Assembly: GCF_007003975.1 (NCBI RefSeq) | Contig: NZ_VFTC01000012.1 | Span: 1-64,000, forward strand | DNA length: 64,000 nucleotides | From: Mesorhizobium sp. WSM4306 | GTDB lineage: Bacteria > Pseudomonadota > Alphaproteobacteria > Rhizobiales > Rhizobiaceae | Direction: 5' to 3' | Shown: in pieces, positions 17,176 through 26,068 of the stretch | Position numbering within the stretch: the stretch's first letter is position 1 | Layout of the letters: each line of letters begins with the position of its first letter | Made by a program: the position numbers and the translations under genes | Notes under the pieces: generated by a model | Seen by the model: the letters and a program-made list of their open reading frames with translations, nothing else | Database searches by the model: none | What the model was told of the DNA's origin: nothing

Positions 17176-17925
17176 ATGAGCGTGGTTGAAAAATCCGAGA
17201 AGAAATCCGGCGGGCTTGGCGAAATCGTCAGCGTCATCATCCAGGCTTTGCTGCTGGCCATGGTCATCCGCACGCTGCTGTTCCAGCCCTTCTCGATCCC
17301 TTCGGGGTCGATGCGGCCGACCTTGCTCGAAGGCGACTACCTATTCGTCACCAAATGGTCCTATGGCTTTTCGCGCTATTCGCTGCCGTTCGGGCCCGAC
17401 ATCTTTTCCGGCCGCATCTGGGGTTCCGATCCGAAGCGTGGGGATGTGGTGGTGTTCAAGTTCCCGCCGGATCCGTCGCTCGATTACATCAAGCGCGTCG
17501 TCGGCCTCCCCGGCGACCATATCCAGATGAAGGACGGCCAGCTGTTCATCAATGGCCAGGGTGTTCCGCGTGTGAAGACCGGCCAGATCCAAAATCCTGA
17601 TATCACGGAAGTGCCTGAACCGGTCGACGTCTATCGCGAGACGCTGCCCAACGGCGTCAGCTACGACACGCTCGACCTGACACCGAATTCGATCACCGAC
17701 AACACCCGCGAGTTCGTCGTGCCGCCGGGCAACTATTTCATGATGGGCGATAACCGCGACAATTCCTCCGACAGCCGCCTCAGCGTCGGCTACGTGCCGG
17801 CGGAGAACCTTGTCGGCCGCGCCAACATCGTCTTCTTCTCGATCGCAGGCAAAGCGAGCCCGCTTGAGATCTGGAAATGGCCGTCGCTGGTGCGCTTGTC
17901 GCGCATGTTCCATTTCGTAAATTGA
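17176..17925 (+). CDS. lepB: Signal peptidase I
   Basis: A 249-residue inner-membrane serine protease that removes signal peptides after export. One N-terminal membrane helix (about residues 16-36) is followed by the catalytic S45 (IPSGSM) and K106 (DYIKRVVGLPGD). The box GDNRDNSSDSR near residue 195 is also present. All conserved signal-peptidase boxes are there. Its stop TGA shares a base with the rnc start (TGATG), so translation is coupled. Confidence 0.97.
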   Translation: MSVVEKSEKKSGGLGEIVSVIIQALLLAMVIRTLLFQPFSIPSGSMRPTLLEGDYLFVTKWSYGFSRYSLPFGPDIFSGRIWGSDPKRGDVVVFKFPPDPSLDYIKRVVGLPGDHIQMKDGQLFINGQGVPRVKTGQIQNPDITEVPEPVDVYRETLPNGVSYDTLDLTPNSITDNTREFVVPPGNYFMMGDNRDNSSDSRLSVGYVPAENLVGRANIVFFSIAGKASPLEIWKWPSLVRLSRMFHFVN

Positions 17926-18650
17926 TGGCTTTGAAGCGCCCGACTGGTGGAACTCTGGCCGATTTGGTGAAAGCCAGAACCGGCCATTCGTTCCGGGATG
18001 TCCGTTTGCTCGAGACCGCGCTGACCCATTCCAGTGCGGTCAGAGCCAACAGCAACAACCAGCGCCTCGAATTCCTCGGCGACCGCGTGCTCGGCCTGAT
18101 CGTTGCCGACATGCTTTTCGAAAAATTTCCCGAAGCGCCGGAAGGTGAGATCGCCCCTCGCTTCAATGCCCTGGTCGATGCGCGTACATGCTCCGAGATC
18201 GGCATTGAAATGCAGCTGGAAGATCTGGTCCGGGCCGACGCTGCCTTGAAGGCGCGTTCGCGCGGTTCGGGCGGAAATTATCTGGCGGATGCGGTCGAAG
18301 CGCTGATCGCGGCGGTCTATATCGATGGCGGCCTCGATGCCGCCAGGCAATTCGTCCTGCGCTACTGGGAGCCGCGCTCGCAGAAGGTCGTGGCAAAACC
18401 GCCCAATCCGAAATCCGAGCTGCAGGAATGGATCGCCAAGAGCAGCGATGTCAGGCCCGAATACGCGATCGAAAAACGCGAAGGACCTGAACACCAACCG
18501 GTCTTCACGGTGTCCGTGAAGGTCAGTGGTTTTGCCCCGGCAAGCGGCATGGGCGGCTCTCGCCGTGCGGCCGAAGAAGCGGCGGCATCGGCATTTCTTG
18601 TGCGCGAAGGCATCGGGCCAACCAAGGGAGTGCGGCATGACCGCCAGTGA
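17925..18650 (+). CDS. rnc: Ribonuclease III
   Basis: A 241-residue double-stranded-RNA endonuclease for rRNA and mRNA processing. The RNase III signature NQRLEFLGDRVL lies at residues 45-56, with acidic metal ligands E49, D53, and the later DAVEALIAAVYIDGG. A C-terminal double-stranded-RNA-binding domain is about residues 165-235 (PKSELQEW ... GGSRRAAEEAAASAFL). The ATG at 17925 overlaps the lepB stop; an in-frame upstream start at 17877 lies inside lepB and is unlikely. Confidence 0.96.
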   Translation: MALKRPTGGTLADLVKARTGHSFRDVRLLETALTHSSAVRANSNNQRLEFLGDRVLGLIVADMLFEKFPEAPEGEIAPRFNALVDARTCSEIGIEMQLEDLVRADAALKARSRGSGGNYLADAVEALIAAVYIDGGLDAARQFVLRYWEPRSQKVVAKPPNPKSELQEWIAKSSDVRPEYAIEKREGPEHQPVFTVSVKVSGFAPASGMGGSRRAAEEAAASAFLVREGIGPTKGVRHDRQ

Positions 18651-19569
18651 AGACTTGCCCTCGGCAGCGGAAGCTCCTGCAACGCATTCCGGCTTCGTCG
18701 CCCTGATCGGCGCCCCCAATGCAGGCAAGTCGACTTTAGTCAACCAACTGGTCGGCGCCAAAGTGTCGATCGTCACCCACAAGGTGCAGACCACCCGCGC
18801 CATCGTGCGCGGCATCGCCACGCACGACAATGCCCAGATCGTCTTCGTCGACACGCCCGGCATCTTCAAGCCGAAGCGGCGGCTCGACACCGCGATGGTG
18901 ACCACCGCCTGGGGTGGTGCCAAGGACGCCGATATCGTGCTGCTGTTGATCGATGCCGAGCGTGGCATCCGGGGCGACGCCGACGCCATCCTCGAGCGGC
19001 TGAAGGATGTCCGCCAGCCGATGGTGCTGATCCTCAACAAGGTCGACCGGGTCAAGCACGAGGCGCTGTTGGCACTGTCCGCGGCAGCGAACGACAAAGT
19101 GCCGTTCAAGCGCACCTTCATGGTCTCGGCGCTGACCGGCTCCGGCTGCAAGGACCTGCTCGACTACCTCGCGCAAGCGCTCCCGGCTGGCCCCTGGTAC
19201 TATCCGGAAGACCAGATTTCCGACCTGCCGATGCGCCAGCTGGCAGCCGAGATCACGCGCGAAAAACTGTATCTGCGCCTCCACCAGGAGTTGCCCTATT
19301 CCTCCCATATCGAGACCGAGAAATGGGAAGAGAAGCCGGACGGCTCGGTGCGCATCGACCAGACCATCTATGTCGAGCGCGAAAGCCAGAAGAAGATCGT
19401 GCTCGGCCACAAGGGCGAAACGATCCGCGCCATCGGGCAGGCCGCGCGGATGGAGATCGCCGGCATTTTGGAACAGAAGGTGCACCTGTTCCTGTTCGTC
19501 AAGGTGCGCGAGAACTGGGGCGACGACCCCGAACGCTACCGCGAGATGGGGCTTGAGTTTCCCCATTGA
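18637..19569 (+). CDS. era: GTPase Era
   Basis: A 310-residue GTPase needed for 30S ribosome assembly. It binds the 3' end of 16S rRNA. G1 is GAPNAGKST (about residues 25-33), G3 is DTPG and G4 is NKVD. The C-terminal KH domain carries KKIVLGHKGETIRAIGQAAR. The start is ATG 18637 with AAGGGAG before it, overlapping the end of rnc by 14 bases; the longer frame to 18526 is just open sequence inside rnc. A hairpin follows at 19584. Confidence 0.97.
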   Translation: MTASEDLPSAAEAPATHSGFVALIGAPNAGKSTLVNQLVGAKVSIVTHKVQTTRAIVRGIATHDNAQIVFVDTPGIFKPKRRLDTAMVTTAWGGAKDADIVLLLIDAERGIRGDADAILERLKDVRQPMVLILNKVDRVKHEALLALSAAANDKVPFKRTFMVSALTGSGCKDLLDYLAQALPAGPWYYPEDQISDLPMRQLAAEITREKLYLRLHQELPYSSHIETEKWEEKPDGSVRIDQTIYVERESQKKIVLGHKGETIRAIGQAARMEIAGILEQKVHLFLFVKVRENWGDDPERYREMGLEFPH

Positions 19570-19583
19570 GCTTCGTCGTCTAG

Positions 19584-19602
19584 AACTGCCGCGCCGGCAG
19601 TT
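19584..19602 (+). terminator. Hairpin after era
   Basis: Perfect 8-bp stem AACTGCCG/CGGCAGTT with a three-base loop, 14 bases after the era stop. Only TTT follows, so termination efficiency is uncertain. Confidence 0.5.
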
Positions 19603-19614
19603 TGAGATAACGAT

Positions 19615-19884
19615 ATGAGTGACCCAAAACTGACCATCGATACCGATCTCGTGCGTCGGTTGATGATTACGCAGTTCCCGCAATGGCGGCATCTGCCGGT
19701 GAGTCCGGTGGCATCAGGCGGCTGGGACAATCGTACCTTCCATCTCGGCGATGAGATGACCGTGCGGCTGCCGAGTGCCGCACCGTATGCGCTACAGTGG
19801 TATTTTGACTACGCGTCGGCCGTCCAATGTGAGTACAGATCGCGCGTCTCCGCCCAATCCTTGATTTCGCCACGCATCCGGTGA
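19615..19884 (+). pseudogene. 5' remnant of an aminoglycoside-phosphotransferase-family gene
   Basis: The first about 60 residues (from ATG 19615) read like the N-terminal lobe of APH/ChoK-type kinases of the kind called aminoglycoside phosphotransferase family: DTDLVRRLMITQFPQW, PVASGGWDNRTFHLGD and MTVRLPSAAPYALQ. The similarity stops at about 19797. From there the frame reads unrelated residues to a stop at 19884. The catalytic loop (HGD) and metal-binding DFG-like region, which lie about 150 residues further on, are absent. It is 12 bases before recO, so the 3' part was deleted between era and recO. Confidence 0.65.
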
Positions 19885-19896
19885 CAAGCTCCCGGC

Positions 19897-20673
19897 ATGG
19901 AATGGCGCGACGAGGGAATCATTCTCGGCACCCGCAAGCATGGCGAAACCAGCGCCATCCTCGAGGTGATGACGCGCGCCCATGGCCGCCATCTCGGCCT
20001 GGTGCGCGGCGGCCGCTCGCGCAAGCAGCAGCCGGTGCTGCAGCCCGGCAACCGTGTCGACCTGTTGTGGCGAGCCCGCCTCGACGAGCATCTCGGCACC
20101 TTCCAGGCCGAGGCGATCGAGATGAATGCCGCCCGGCTGATGGACAGCGCGGTGGCCGTCTACGGCCTGCAGACCATGGCCGCGCATCTGAGGCTGTTGC
20201 CGGAGCGCGACGCCCACGGCGGCCTCTACGAGACGCTGGCGGTGATGATTGCCCATCTCGACGATGCCGACGCCGCCGGTGAACTGGTGGCGCGCTTCGA
20301 ACTGCTCATCCTCGACGAACTCGGCTTCGGCCTCGATCTCAGCCAGTGCGCGGCGACCGGCGCCCGGCAGGATCTGGCCTATGTCTCGCCGAAATCCGGC
20401 CGCGCCGTGTCGCGCCAGGCCGGCGCGCCATGGCGCGACAAAATGCTGGCGCTGCCGGCCTTCCTGCAGCGCGGCTCCGGCCTGCGCGCCGATCAGGCGG
20501 CACTCGAGGATGCGTTCCGGCTGACCGGTTTCTTTTTCACCCGCCATGTCTACGAGCCGCGCGGCATGGAACAGCCAGACGCGCGCGCCGGTTTTCTCGC
20601 CGCCTTGCGCAAGCATCATTCGGGCGGCAAGGCCGCCGCAACAGCAGGCGCCCTCCCAGAAATCACGACGTGA
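19897..20673 (+). CDS. recO: DNA repair protein RecO
   Basis: A 258-residue recombination mediator of the RecFOR pathway that anneals single strands and loads RecA. It begins [26 protein letters not shown], the family OB-fold start, followed by the helical domain with a degenerate zinc region. C-terminal [13 protein letters not shown] is typical. The position behind era is conserved in alphaproteobacteria. A thioesterase gene begins seven bases after its stop. Confidence 0.95.
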   Translation: MEWRDEGIILGTRKHGETSAILEVMTRAHGRHLGLVRGGRSRKQQPVLQPGNRVDLLWRARLDEHLGTFQAEAIEMNAARLMDSAVAVYGLQTMAAHLRLLPERDAHGGLYETLAVMIAHLDDADAAGELVARFELLILDELGFGLDLSQCAATGARQDLAYVSPKSGRAVSRQAGAPWRDKMLALPAFLQRGSGLRADQAALEDAFRLTGFFFTRHVYEPRGMEQPDARAGFLAALRKHHSGGKAAATAGALPEITT

Positions 20674-20680
20674 GAATCAT

Positions 20681-21199
20681 ATGAGCGAAGTCGAACTTTA
20701 TCCCGGCCGGGTCTCACCGCTTGGCCTCGGCACCATTCCGCTTGGCGACCTGCTCGAATATAGCGGCATTGACCTTTTGCAGCGCATCATCGACGGCAAA
20801 TATCCGGCGCCGCCGATTTCCTTCCAGCTGAATTTTACCCTGACCGAGGTGTCGGAGGGCCGCGCCGTGTTTCGCGGCGTGCCGAGCGAGCGCCATCTCA
20901 ACCCGTTGGGCGGCGTGCATGGCGGCTGGGCGGCAACGCTGCTGGATTCGGCGCTCGCCTGCGCAGTACAGACGTTGCTTGAGAAGGGCGAGGCCTACAC
21001 GACGGCGGAGTTCAAGGTGAACTTTACGCGACCGATCACGCCGAAGACCGGCGAAGTCGTCTGCGAGGGCAAGATCGTCCACAAGGGCCGCACGCTGGCG
21101 GTATCGGAAGCAACGCTGAAAGATGCGCAGGGCAAATTGCTCGCCTTCGGCACCGAGACATGCTCGATCTTTCCAGCCGCCAATCTGGCGGCGCGCTGA
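20681..21199 (+). CDS. PaaI-type hotdog-fold thioesterase
   Basis: A 172-residue hotdog-fold protein of the PaaI/YdiI group, predicted to hydrolyse acyl-CoA thioesters. The motif HLNPLGGVHGGWAATLLDSALACA (about residues 72-95) holds the HGG turn with the catalytic-site residues, and FKVNFTRPITP forms the central strand. The start is ATG 20681, seven bases after recO; the longer frame to 20546 runs inside recO. It is probably in one transcript with recO and convergent with a Nudix gene. Confidence 0.88.
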   Translation: MSEVELYPGRVSPLGLGTIPLGDLLEYSGIDLLQRIIDGKYPAPPISFQLNFTLTEVSEGRAVFRGVPSERHLNPLGGVHGGWAATLLDSALACAVQTLLEKGEAYTTAEFKVNFTRPITPKTGEVVCEGKIVHKGRTLAVSEATLKDAQGKLLAFGTETCSIFPAANLAAR

Positions 21200-21215
21200 G
21201 GAAGGCGGCTTTGGC

Positions 21216-21680
21216 TCAGCCGGCTTTGCGCCGTTCCATGAAATCATCGAGGATGGCGCGCTGACCGCGGAGGATCTTGAGGCTGGCTTCGGGCAATGAA
21301 AACCAGCCGGCTCTGTCGACTTCGGGAAATTCCTTGATCGCGCCCGACCTTGGCGGCCATTCCATGTTGAACATGTCGCTTTTGACGGCATCGGCGTCGA
21401 GGTCGGCTTCGACGCTCCAGGCGATGACGATCTTGCCGCCGGGTTGCCGATAGCTGCCGACAGGCTCGAAATCGCCTTCGATGGCGACGCCGAGTTCCTC
21501 TCCGGCCTCGCGACGGGCTGCTGCCAACTCATCCTCGTTTTCTTCGACGAGACCCTTGGGGATCGACCACGCACCCTCGTCCTTCCTTGCCCAGAACGGG
21601 CCGCCGGGATGGATGAGCAGAAACTCGAGGATGCCGGCCCTTGTCCGGTGGATCAGCAGTCCCGCGCTTCTTCTAGGCAT
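21216..21680 (-). CDS. Nudix hydrolase
   Basis: A 154-residue pyrophosphohydrolase. The Nudix box is GLVEENEDELAAARREAGEELGV (residues about 48-70), matching Gx5Ex7REUxEExGU. WSIPKG precedes it. It begins MPRRSAGLLIHR at ATG 21680 with GAGGAC six bases upstream; an open extension to 21743 lacks a signal. The substrate (a nucleotide or NDP derivative) cannot be decided. The gene resembles NTP pyrophosphohydrolases of about 150 residues common in rhizobia. Confidence 0.9.
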   Translation of the reverse strand: MPRRSAGLLIHRTRAGILEFLLIHPGGPFWARKDEGAWSIPKGLVEENEDELAAARREAGEELGVAIEGDFEPVGSYRQPGGKIVIAWSVEADLDADAVKSDMFNMEWPPRSGAIKEFPEVDRAGWFSLPEASLKILRGQRAILDDFMERRKAG

Positions 21681-21926
21681 TCGATTGTCCTCGTAGCTCA
21701 TCTGCGGATAACATGGCTCCCTGGCAAGTAGCGGTGGCGCCATTCCTGACCAAACGAGATGATGGGTGAGGATAACGACTGTAGACCGCTGGAATTTGCC
21801 GGCGAAACATGCTCGATGATTTCTCTCCGGTCACCATTGTGGTGGCGTGACTTGAATAGCCGTCTGGGGTGGCCGTGTGGCCGCCGCAATTGTCAGTGAA
21901 AACTGGCCTGGTTTGGGGGAACCGCC

Positions 21927-24680
21927 ATGTTTGAAAGCCTGATTGGCGCTGTCGTCGTCATCGTACTGTTCGTCCTCGTCTTGCGCCAGCAGGGCCGCAT
22001 CGGCCTGGTCGAGCGCGAACTCGGCGCGCTGCGCAGCCTGGTCCTGTCGGGCGTGAATGTTGCCGCGCCCGCTGCCAAGGCGGTTGAGGCAGCCGCAAAT
22101 GACAGCGTGCCGGCGGATGCCGCTCAGGCCACCGCAGCGATTGCCGACATAGCTTCGCCAACAGTAACCGAAGTGGCACAAGCACCGGCCGCGGCGCCTG
22201 AAGCGGCCACCAGCGAGCCCATCCCGGAACTGTCAGCAGCGGCCAAGGCGGCGTTGACCGGATCCGCGCCGCCTGCCACCGGGAAAGCGGCCCGGCAGTC
22301 CGAGGTCGAAACCGCGCTCGGCACACGATGGGCGGTCTGGGTCGGCGGCATCGCGCTGGCCTTGGGCGGCCTGTTCCTCATCCGCTACACCATCGAGGCC
22401 GGCATTTTCGGCCCGGAAGTGCGGCTGGCCCTCGCAGCCTTGCTCGGTCTTGTGCTCGTCGGCGGCGGCGAGTTCATCCGCCGCACGGGCTTCAAGGTTC
22501 CGGTGGAAGGAGTGGCTGGCGCCTATATCCCGGCGATCCTGACGGCCGCCGGTGCCTTCATCCTGTTCGGCACGGTCTATGCCGCCCATGCCGTTTACGG
22601 CTTCGTCGGCCCGGCCTTCGCCTTCACCGTGCTCGGCGCCATCGGCGTGGCAACGATTGTCGCGGCCCTCGTCCACGGCCAGGCCTTGGCCGGCATCGGC
22701 CTTGTCGGCTCCATGGCGACGCCGGCGCTTGTGTCCTCGCAGGCGCCCAACCCATGGGCGCTGTTCGTCTATCTCGCCATCGTGCTTGCCGCCACCGCGG
22801 TGATCGCCCGCATGCGCGACTGGAAATTCCTGATCGCGGCGGCCTTCTTCGGCACCGGCGCCTGGACCATCACCTACATGATGGCTGCGCCCGGCACCGA
22901 CCTTGCCGTCATCCTGTTCATCGACGCGGTGACGCTGGCGGTGCTTGCCTTTGTCTGGCTGGGTAGCCGCGGCAGCGAAGCGGAAACGGCAAAGAACGGT
23001 TTCGACTGGCCCTCGATCGTGCCTGGCGTCTTCGTTGCGTTTTCAGCACTTGGCCTGTCAGTCGACATGACACTTGTCGCCGCCGGCGGCGCCTTGCCGG
23101 GCGCAACCGTCCTCGTTGCGCTTGTCGCCACCGCACTCTACCGGCCGCGCGCTTTGCCCCTGCTGCATGCCGCCGGTGTGGTGAGCGTGATGATCTATCT
23201 CGGCATTATTCCGCCCGCCAGCATCGGCTCGGACATATCCCAGGGAAACATAGGCTTTGACGGCATGCCGGTGGCCGCCGGAAACCCCTGGACGCTGCAC
23301 ATCGGCATTGGCCTCGGCCTGCTCTTCATCGGCGCCGGTTTCTGGGCCGCACGCCGCTTCGCCGCCACCGCGCAGGTTCGCGCGGCATGCTGGGCGGCAT
23401 GGGGCGTGGCCGCGCCCCTGGTCATCCTGCTGACGCTGTGGCTCGCCTACGGCAATCTCGACCGCGATCTTGTCTACGCAGCGGTCGCTGCCCTTCTGGT
23501 TGTCGTCTTCGCCGCCGGCGGCGAGTGGATCGCACGTGCCGAAGAGCCGCCGCTCAAGGGCGATGTCGCCGTCTCCTTCGCGCTGTGCGGCTCGGCTCTG
23601 GCCGGCCTTCTGACGCTGCATATGGCCTTCGGTTCCGGCTGGACGACCATTCTCGCCGGCGTTGCCGCCATCGTGCCGGCGCTGGCGACGCGCTGGCGCT
23701 CCTATCCGGTGCTCGGCTGGATTTCGGTCGGCGCGGTCGTCGCCGTGCTTGGCCGCGTTGCCTTCGATCCGACCATCGTCGGCGCCGGATTGCTGACGAC
23801 GACGCCAGTGTTCAACTGGCTACTGCCGGGCTACGGCGTGCCGGCGCTGGCCTTCGGCTTTGCCGCCTGGCAACTCGCCCGCACCACCAATGGACGGCCG
23901 CGGCTTGCCATGGAGGCGGGTGCAGCCCTTTTCGCGCTGCTCACCGTCGCGATGCTGGTGCGCCACGCCATGCATGGCGGCGTCATCGACACCGGCCCGG
24001 TCACGCTCGCCGAACAGGCGATCGATACGCTGATAGCCATCGGCGCCGGGGCCATGCTGGTCGCCGTCGACATGCGCTCGCCAAGCTCGGTGCTTCGCTA
24101 CGGCTCGATGGCCGCCGGCGTGATCTCGGTCGCCTTCATCGTCTTCCAGCATTTCCTGGTGCTGAACCCGCTGTTCACAGACGAGTCGACCGGCCAGATC
24201 CCGGTGTTCAACCTGTTGTTCCTGGCCTACTTGCTGCCGGCCATCGCCGCCGGCGGGCTGGCGCTCTATGCCAGGGACAAGCGGCCGCCATGGTATGCGC
24301 AGATGCTGGCTGTGGTGGCGGCGTTGCTCGGCTTCGCCTATGCCACGCTGTCGGTCAGGCGTGTGTTCAAGGGCGAGTTCATCGGCCTGTGGAGCGGTCT
24401 CGGCCAGCTCGAGACCTACACCTATTCGGCGCTCTGGCTGGTCATCGGCGTCGTGCTGCTGACAGCCGGCGTCTGGCTGAAATCGCAGGTGCTGCGCATT
24501 GCCTCGGCGGCGCTGATCGCGATAGCCGTGGTGAAAGTCTTCCTCTTCGACATGTCGGAGCTGGAAGGCGTACTGCGGGCGCTGTCCTTCATCGGCCTCG
24601 GTGCCGTGCTGATCGGCATCGGCCTGTTCTATCAACGGCTGCTGACAAGGGCGGCGAGGGAGAACAGCGCTGCTTCTTGA
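21927..24680 (+). CDS. DUF2339 polytopic membrane protein
   Basis: A 917-residue inner-membrane protein. An N-terminal hydrophobic helix (about residues 5-20) is followed by LRQQGRIGLVERELGALRSL, a short coiled region, then an Ala/Pro/Glu-rich linker to about residue 120. VETALGTRWAVWVGGIALALGGLFLIRY opens the membrane part, which contains more than twenty hydrophobic segments. This is the DUF2339 layout. Its role is unknown; similar proteins are thought to act at the cell envelope. A vapBC module begins about 50 bases after it. The sequence between the Nudix gene and this one (21681-21926) holds only its promoter region. Confidence 0.88.
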   Translation: MFESLIGAVVVIVLFVLVLRQQGRIGLVERELGALRSLVLSGVNVAAPAAKAVEAAANDSVPADAAQATAAIADIASPTVTEVAQAPAAAPEAATSEPIPELSAAAKAALTGSAPPATGKAARQSEVETALGTRWAVWVGGIALALGGLFLIRYTIEAGIFGPEVRLALAALLGLVLVGGGEFIRRTGFKVPVEGVAGAYIPAILTAAGAFILFGTVYAAHAVYGFVGPAFAFTVLGAIGVATIVAALVHGQALAGIGLVGSMATPALVSSQAPNPWALFVYLAIVLAATAVIARMRDWKFLIAAAFFGTGAWTITYMMAAPGTDLAVILFIDAVTLAVLAFVWLGSRGSEAETAKNGFDWPSIVPGVFVAFSALGLSVDMTLVAAGGALPGATVLVALVATALYRPRALPLLHAAGVVSVMIYLGIIPPASIGSDISQGNIGFDGMPVAAGNPWTLHIGIGLGLLFIGAGFWAARRFAATAQVRAACWAAWGVAAPLVILLTLWLAYGNLDRDLVYAAVAALLVVVFAAGGEWIARAEEPPLKGDVAVSFALCGSALAGLLTLHMAFGSGWTTILAGVAAIVPALATRWRSYPVLGWISVGAVVAVLGRVAFDPTIVGAGLLTTTPVFNWLLPGYGVPALAFGFAAWQLARTTNGRPRLAMEAGAALFALLTVAMLVRHAMHGGVIDTGPVTLAEQAIDTLIAIGAGAMLVAVDMRSPSSVLRYGSMAAGVISVAFIVFQHFLVLNPLFTDESTGQIPVFNLLFLAYLLPAIAAGGLALYARDKRPPWYAQMLAVVAALLGFAYATLSVRRVFKGEFIGLWSGLGQLETYTYSALWLVIGVVLLTAGVWLKSQVLRIASAALIAIAVVKVFLFDMSELEGVLRALSFIGLGAVLIGIGLFYQRLLTRAARENSAAS

Positions 24681-24700
24681 ACGAATATGCAGGATGGAAT

Positions 24701-24730
24701 ATATGAATATCCAGTAGAGGATATTCATAT
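24701..24730. promoter_or_regulatory. Probable vapBC operator overlapping the vapB start
   Basis: Perfect 12-bp inverted repeat ATATGAATATCC (24701-24712) and GGATATTCATAT (24719-24730) separated by AGTAGA. The right arm covers the first two bases of the vapB ATG, and the ribosome binding site AGAGG (24716-24720) lies at the centre. A bound repressor, probably the VapB-VapC complex, would block initiation directly. Confidence 0.75.
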
Positions 24731-24971
24731 GCCGCTTTATATACGTGACGACGAAGTGGATGCGCTGGCGACCCGATTGCAGCGCGAGACGAACGCGCCG
24801 AGCAAAACCGAGGCGGTGCGGATCGCGCTCGTGCACGAACTCGAGCGCAATCGCACCAAGGTGCCGCTGCGCGACCGGATTGGCAGGCTACAGGTCGAGG
24901 CCAGGCAGATTGGTCTGCCCAATCCCGATTTCGATATGAAGAAGTTCACCGACGAGATGTGGGAAGACTAA
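24729..24971 (+). CDS. vapB: VapB-family antitoxin
   Basis: An 80-residue antitoxin of the Rv0623-like type. It begins MPLYIRDDEVDALATRLQ, continues with TNAPSKTEAVRIALVHELER (a ribbon-helix-helix-like DNA-binding region) and ends with an acidic toxin-wrapping tail DFDMKKFTDEMWED. I start at ATG 24729, the family N-terminus, with AGAGG eight bases upstream; the open frame begins 42 bases earlier inside the operator region. It ends TAATG, overlapping the vapC start by one base. Confidence 0.92.
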   Translation: MPLYIRDDEVDALATRLQRETNAPSKTEAVRIALVHELERNRTKVPLRDRIGRLQVEARQIGLPNPDFDMKKFTDEMWED

Positions 24972-25387
24972 TGTTTGTCGACGCGTCGGTGGTGGTCGCC
25001 ATTCTCAACCAGGAGCCGGGTTGGGAGGAATTGATCAAGCGGGTTTCCGGGTTTTCCGGCTTGCTCTGCGTTTCTCCCTTGGTGCGCTTCGAAGCGACAC
25101 AAGCACTGGCGCGTGCCGGTGCGGGTTCGCGCAAACCCACTGCCGAGGCACTTCTCCATGCTCGCGATCTGGTTGATCGGTTCATTCTGGAGATTGACGG
25201 AGACAATGTGACGATCGACGACGACATCGGCTCTCGAGCCGTTGACGCGAGTGCCCGTTACGGCAAAGCCGTTGGACACAAGGCGGATCTGAATCTCGGA
25301 GACTGTTTCGCCTATGCCTGCGCGAAAAGCCGCGATCTTCCGCTGCTCTACAAGGGCAATGATTTCGCACTGACGGATTTGGGATAA
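24971..25387 (+). CDS. vapC: VapC-family PIN-domain RNase toxin
   Basis: A 138-residue PIN-domain ribonuclease. The acidic site residues are D4 (FVDAS), the Glu of RFEATQAL, and Asp in NLGDCFAYA and KGNDF. It is translationally coupled to vapB (TAATG). VapC toxins cut initiator tRNA or rRNA loops; the target here is unknown. The active-site residues are intact, so the toxin should be functional. Confidence 0.93.
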   Translation: MFVDASVVVAILNQEPGWEELIKRVSGFSGLLCVSPLVRFEATQALARAGAGSRKPTAEALLHARDLVDRFILEIDGDNVTIDDDIGSRAVDASARYGKAVGHKADLNLGDCFAYACAKSRDLPLLYKGNDFALTDLG

Positions 25388-25410
25388 TTCGGCTTTCTTG
25401 TTGATTGCCG

Positions 25411-25436
25411 GGAATAATTTGGCCGATCACCTCGTT
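25411..25436 (+). promoter_or_regulatory. Possible ECF-type promoter upstream of the sigma-factor operon
   Basis: GGAAT (25411-25415) and CGTT (25433-25436) are 17 bases apart, one mismatch from the GGAAC-N16/17-CGTT pattern of alphaproteobacterial ECF promoters. It is 114 bases before the sigma-factor start. Only these two short elements support it. Confidence 0.25.
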
Positions 25437-25549
25437 ATCTCACTGCTTGGGTGACCGGGGCGGCGGACCGCTTCGCGCTGGCCGCTTGCGCCACGCCGGG
25501 AAGGCGCGTTCAATCGGGTTAAACAAAGGCGACCTCAGAACCAGCGGTC

Positions 25550-26068
25550 ATGGACGAAAAGAAGGCAGCAATCCTTGGTGAAATACCGCGCCTGCGCCGC
25601 TACGCACGCTCGCTTCTGCGCAACCGCGAGTCCGCCGACGATCTCGTCCAGGATTGCCTCGAACGGGCGCTCTTGCGGCTCGAGAGCTGGCAGACAGGAG
25701 AAAGCCCCCGGAGGTGGCTGTTTACGATCATGCATCATTTGTTCATCGATCAGATGCGCAAGGTGAACCGGCGCGGTGAGGCGGCGATCCTGCCGCTCGA
25801 CGCAAACGAGGCGCAGGCAGTCCCCGCCGAGCAGGCGGAGAATGCGGCATCGCGCGAGATCATCGATGCTCTGCAGGCGATCAGTCCCGACCGCCGCGCC
25901 GCCCTCGTCATGGTCGCCATCGAAGGATTTTCCTATGCCGAGGCCGCCAACATTCTCGGCGTGCCCGCCGGCACGCTGATGTCGCGCATTGCGCGCGGGC
26001 GCGAGGAACTGCGCAGCCTGCTCGACGACACCGCACGCCGCCGCTCGATAAGGATCGTCGAGAAATGA
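25550..26068 (+). CDS. ECF-family RNA polymerase sigma factor
   Basis: A 172-residue group 4 sigma factor. Region 2 contains RRYARSLLRNRESADDLVQDCLERAL and RRWLFTIMHHLFIDQMRK (about residues 16-75), which bind the -10 element and core polymerase. Region 4 contains LQAISPDRRAALVMVAIEGFSYAEAANILGVPAGTLMSRIARGREEL (about 108-155), the -35-binding helix-turn-helix. The last four bases overlap the anti-sigma gene (ATGA), the usual coupling. No PhyR/NepR genes are nearby, so it is not the general-stress EcfG locus. Confidence 0.93.
   Translation: MDEKKAAILGEIPRLRRYARSLLRNRESADDLVQDCLERALLRLESWQTGESPRRWLFTIMHHLFIDQMRKVNRRGEAAILPLDANEAQAVPAEQAENAASREIIDALQAISPDRRAALVMVAIEGFSYAEAANILGVPAGTLMSRIARGREELRSLLDDTARRRSIRIVEK

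Noticed and set aside
23387..24706. 439-codon frame inside the DUF2339 gene
   Set aside because: It overlaps the DUF2339 coding sequence in another frame and has an Arg-rich translation typical of off-frame high-GC DNA.
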